A stretch of 64,000 nucleotides of DNA from Lanius collurio (lineage: Eukaryota > Chordata > Aves > Passeriformes > Laniidae): the NCBI GenBank assembly GCA_020086605.1, contig JACBWW010000089.1, positions 619,947-683,946 of the forward strand, given 5' to 3'. The notes beneath the pieces were generated by a model that had not been told where the DNA came from, ran no database searches, and was given only the letters and a program-made list of their open reading frames with translations. Shown piece after piece: positions 63,539 through 64,000 of this stretch (the stretch's first letter is position 1; every line of letters starts with the position of its first letter). Position numbers and translations under genes: made by a program.

Positions 63539-63891
63539 ACCCCCTTCCTGCTGTCACCCGCCGTGTTTGTCACCCTGCGCAGGCACCTTGTCACCCCCAC
63601 CCTGGGGTGTGAAGGTGCCCGTGGTCTCACCTCCGGGGCGATGTCCAGGACTGTGGAATGATGCTGGCAGCTGGGAGGTGGGACCAGCTTCCCTGGGGGT
63701 GGAAGGGGGATGTCCCCAAGTGAGCGCCCAGTGCAGTGGCAGCACCTCAGTGGGGTCGATCTTGATGGGGTCCCAAACGCTGGAGGAACCCAGGCAAAGG
63801 CACCGTGGCACCATGAGGACCCGCTGCCACCCAGGGGCCACCAGCCACTCACCCAGGGATGATGCCAACCCGGGGCGACATCAGCCAGGGA
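63539..63891 (+). other. NR2E3: NR2E3 3' flank or 3' UTR
   Basis: GC-rich sequence after the stop codon with no AATAAA, so the transcript end is not defined inside the window. Confidence 0.4.
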
Positions 63892-64000
63892 TGACACCGG
63901 CCAAGGGTGGTGCCACCTGGGGGTGACACCGGCCAAGGGTGGTGCCACCTGGGGGTGACACCGGCCAAGGGTGGTGCCACCGGGGGGTGACACCGGCCAA
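63892..64000. repeat. 32-bp tandem repeat running off the window end
   Basis: TGACACCGGCCAAGGGTGG followed by TGCCACCTGGGGG begins at 63892, 63924, 63956 and 63988, exactly 32 bp apart and almost without change. The array continues beyond the window. Confidence 0.85.

Noticed and set aside
63892..64000. CRISPR-like direct repeats
   Set aside because: There are no distinct spacers; the 32-bp units abut each other and the setting is a vertebrate gene flank.

Overview
This window is avian nuclear DNA. The coding parts are orthologues of vertebrate genes with canonical GT-AG introns, GC-rich CpG promoters, decayed CR1 LINE pieces and many GC-rich minisatellites, a combination typical of a small bird chromosome. 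The genes RPS17, CPEB1 and AP3B2 lie together on human 15q25, and NR2E3 lies on human 15q23, so the probable counterpart is chicken chromosome 10. The species cannot be named from the sequence; a songbird is only a guess.

Layout, left to right. (1) 88-1085, minus: RPS17, first three coding exons only; the rest lies beyond the window's left edge. (2) 3247-40557, minus: complete CPEB1, 12 coding exons, 562 residues when spliced. Its exons end in two possible 3' ends (about 2930 and 1890), it has a tandem splice donor in RRM1, three large introns, and a GC-rich promoter at about 40560-40850. (3) 40850-43400: a degenerate tandem array of about 150-bp units that begins against the CPEB1 promoter. 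Two nearly identical solo-LTR-like elements (36571-37030 and 41537-41995), each with its own 5-bp target duplication, bracket the promoter. (4) 44494-52520, minus: AP3B2, with exon 1 and 21 further exons readable; exons for about 160 residues are missing at a single N (51580). (5) 52850-53770: an isolated AT-rich island. (6) about 54190-54510: a CR1 LINE remnant. (7) 54791-55352, minus: a short LRAT/PLAAT-like (NlpC/P60 fold) gene. (8) 55420-60020: intergenic, with minisatellites and small islands of homeodomain-type sites. (9) 60023-63538, plus: complete NR2E3, eight exons, 406 residues. (10) the window ends in a 32-bp tandem repeat.

The genes do not form one pathway. RPS17 is a ribosomal protein, CPEB1 a translational regulator, AP3B2 a neuronal vesicle-coat subunit and NR2E3 a photoreceptor transcription factor. 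RPS17, CPEB1 and AP3B2 run head-to-tail on the minus strand; NR2E3 is read the other way. I found no CRISPR array, operon, prophage or convincing new multi-gene system. The most notable items are the promoter-adjacent tandem array with its LTR pair, the assembly defect in AP3B2, the compact LRAT-like gene and several candidate alternative-transcript signals in CPEB1.
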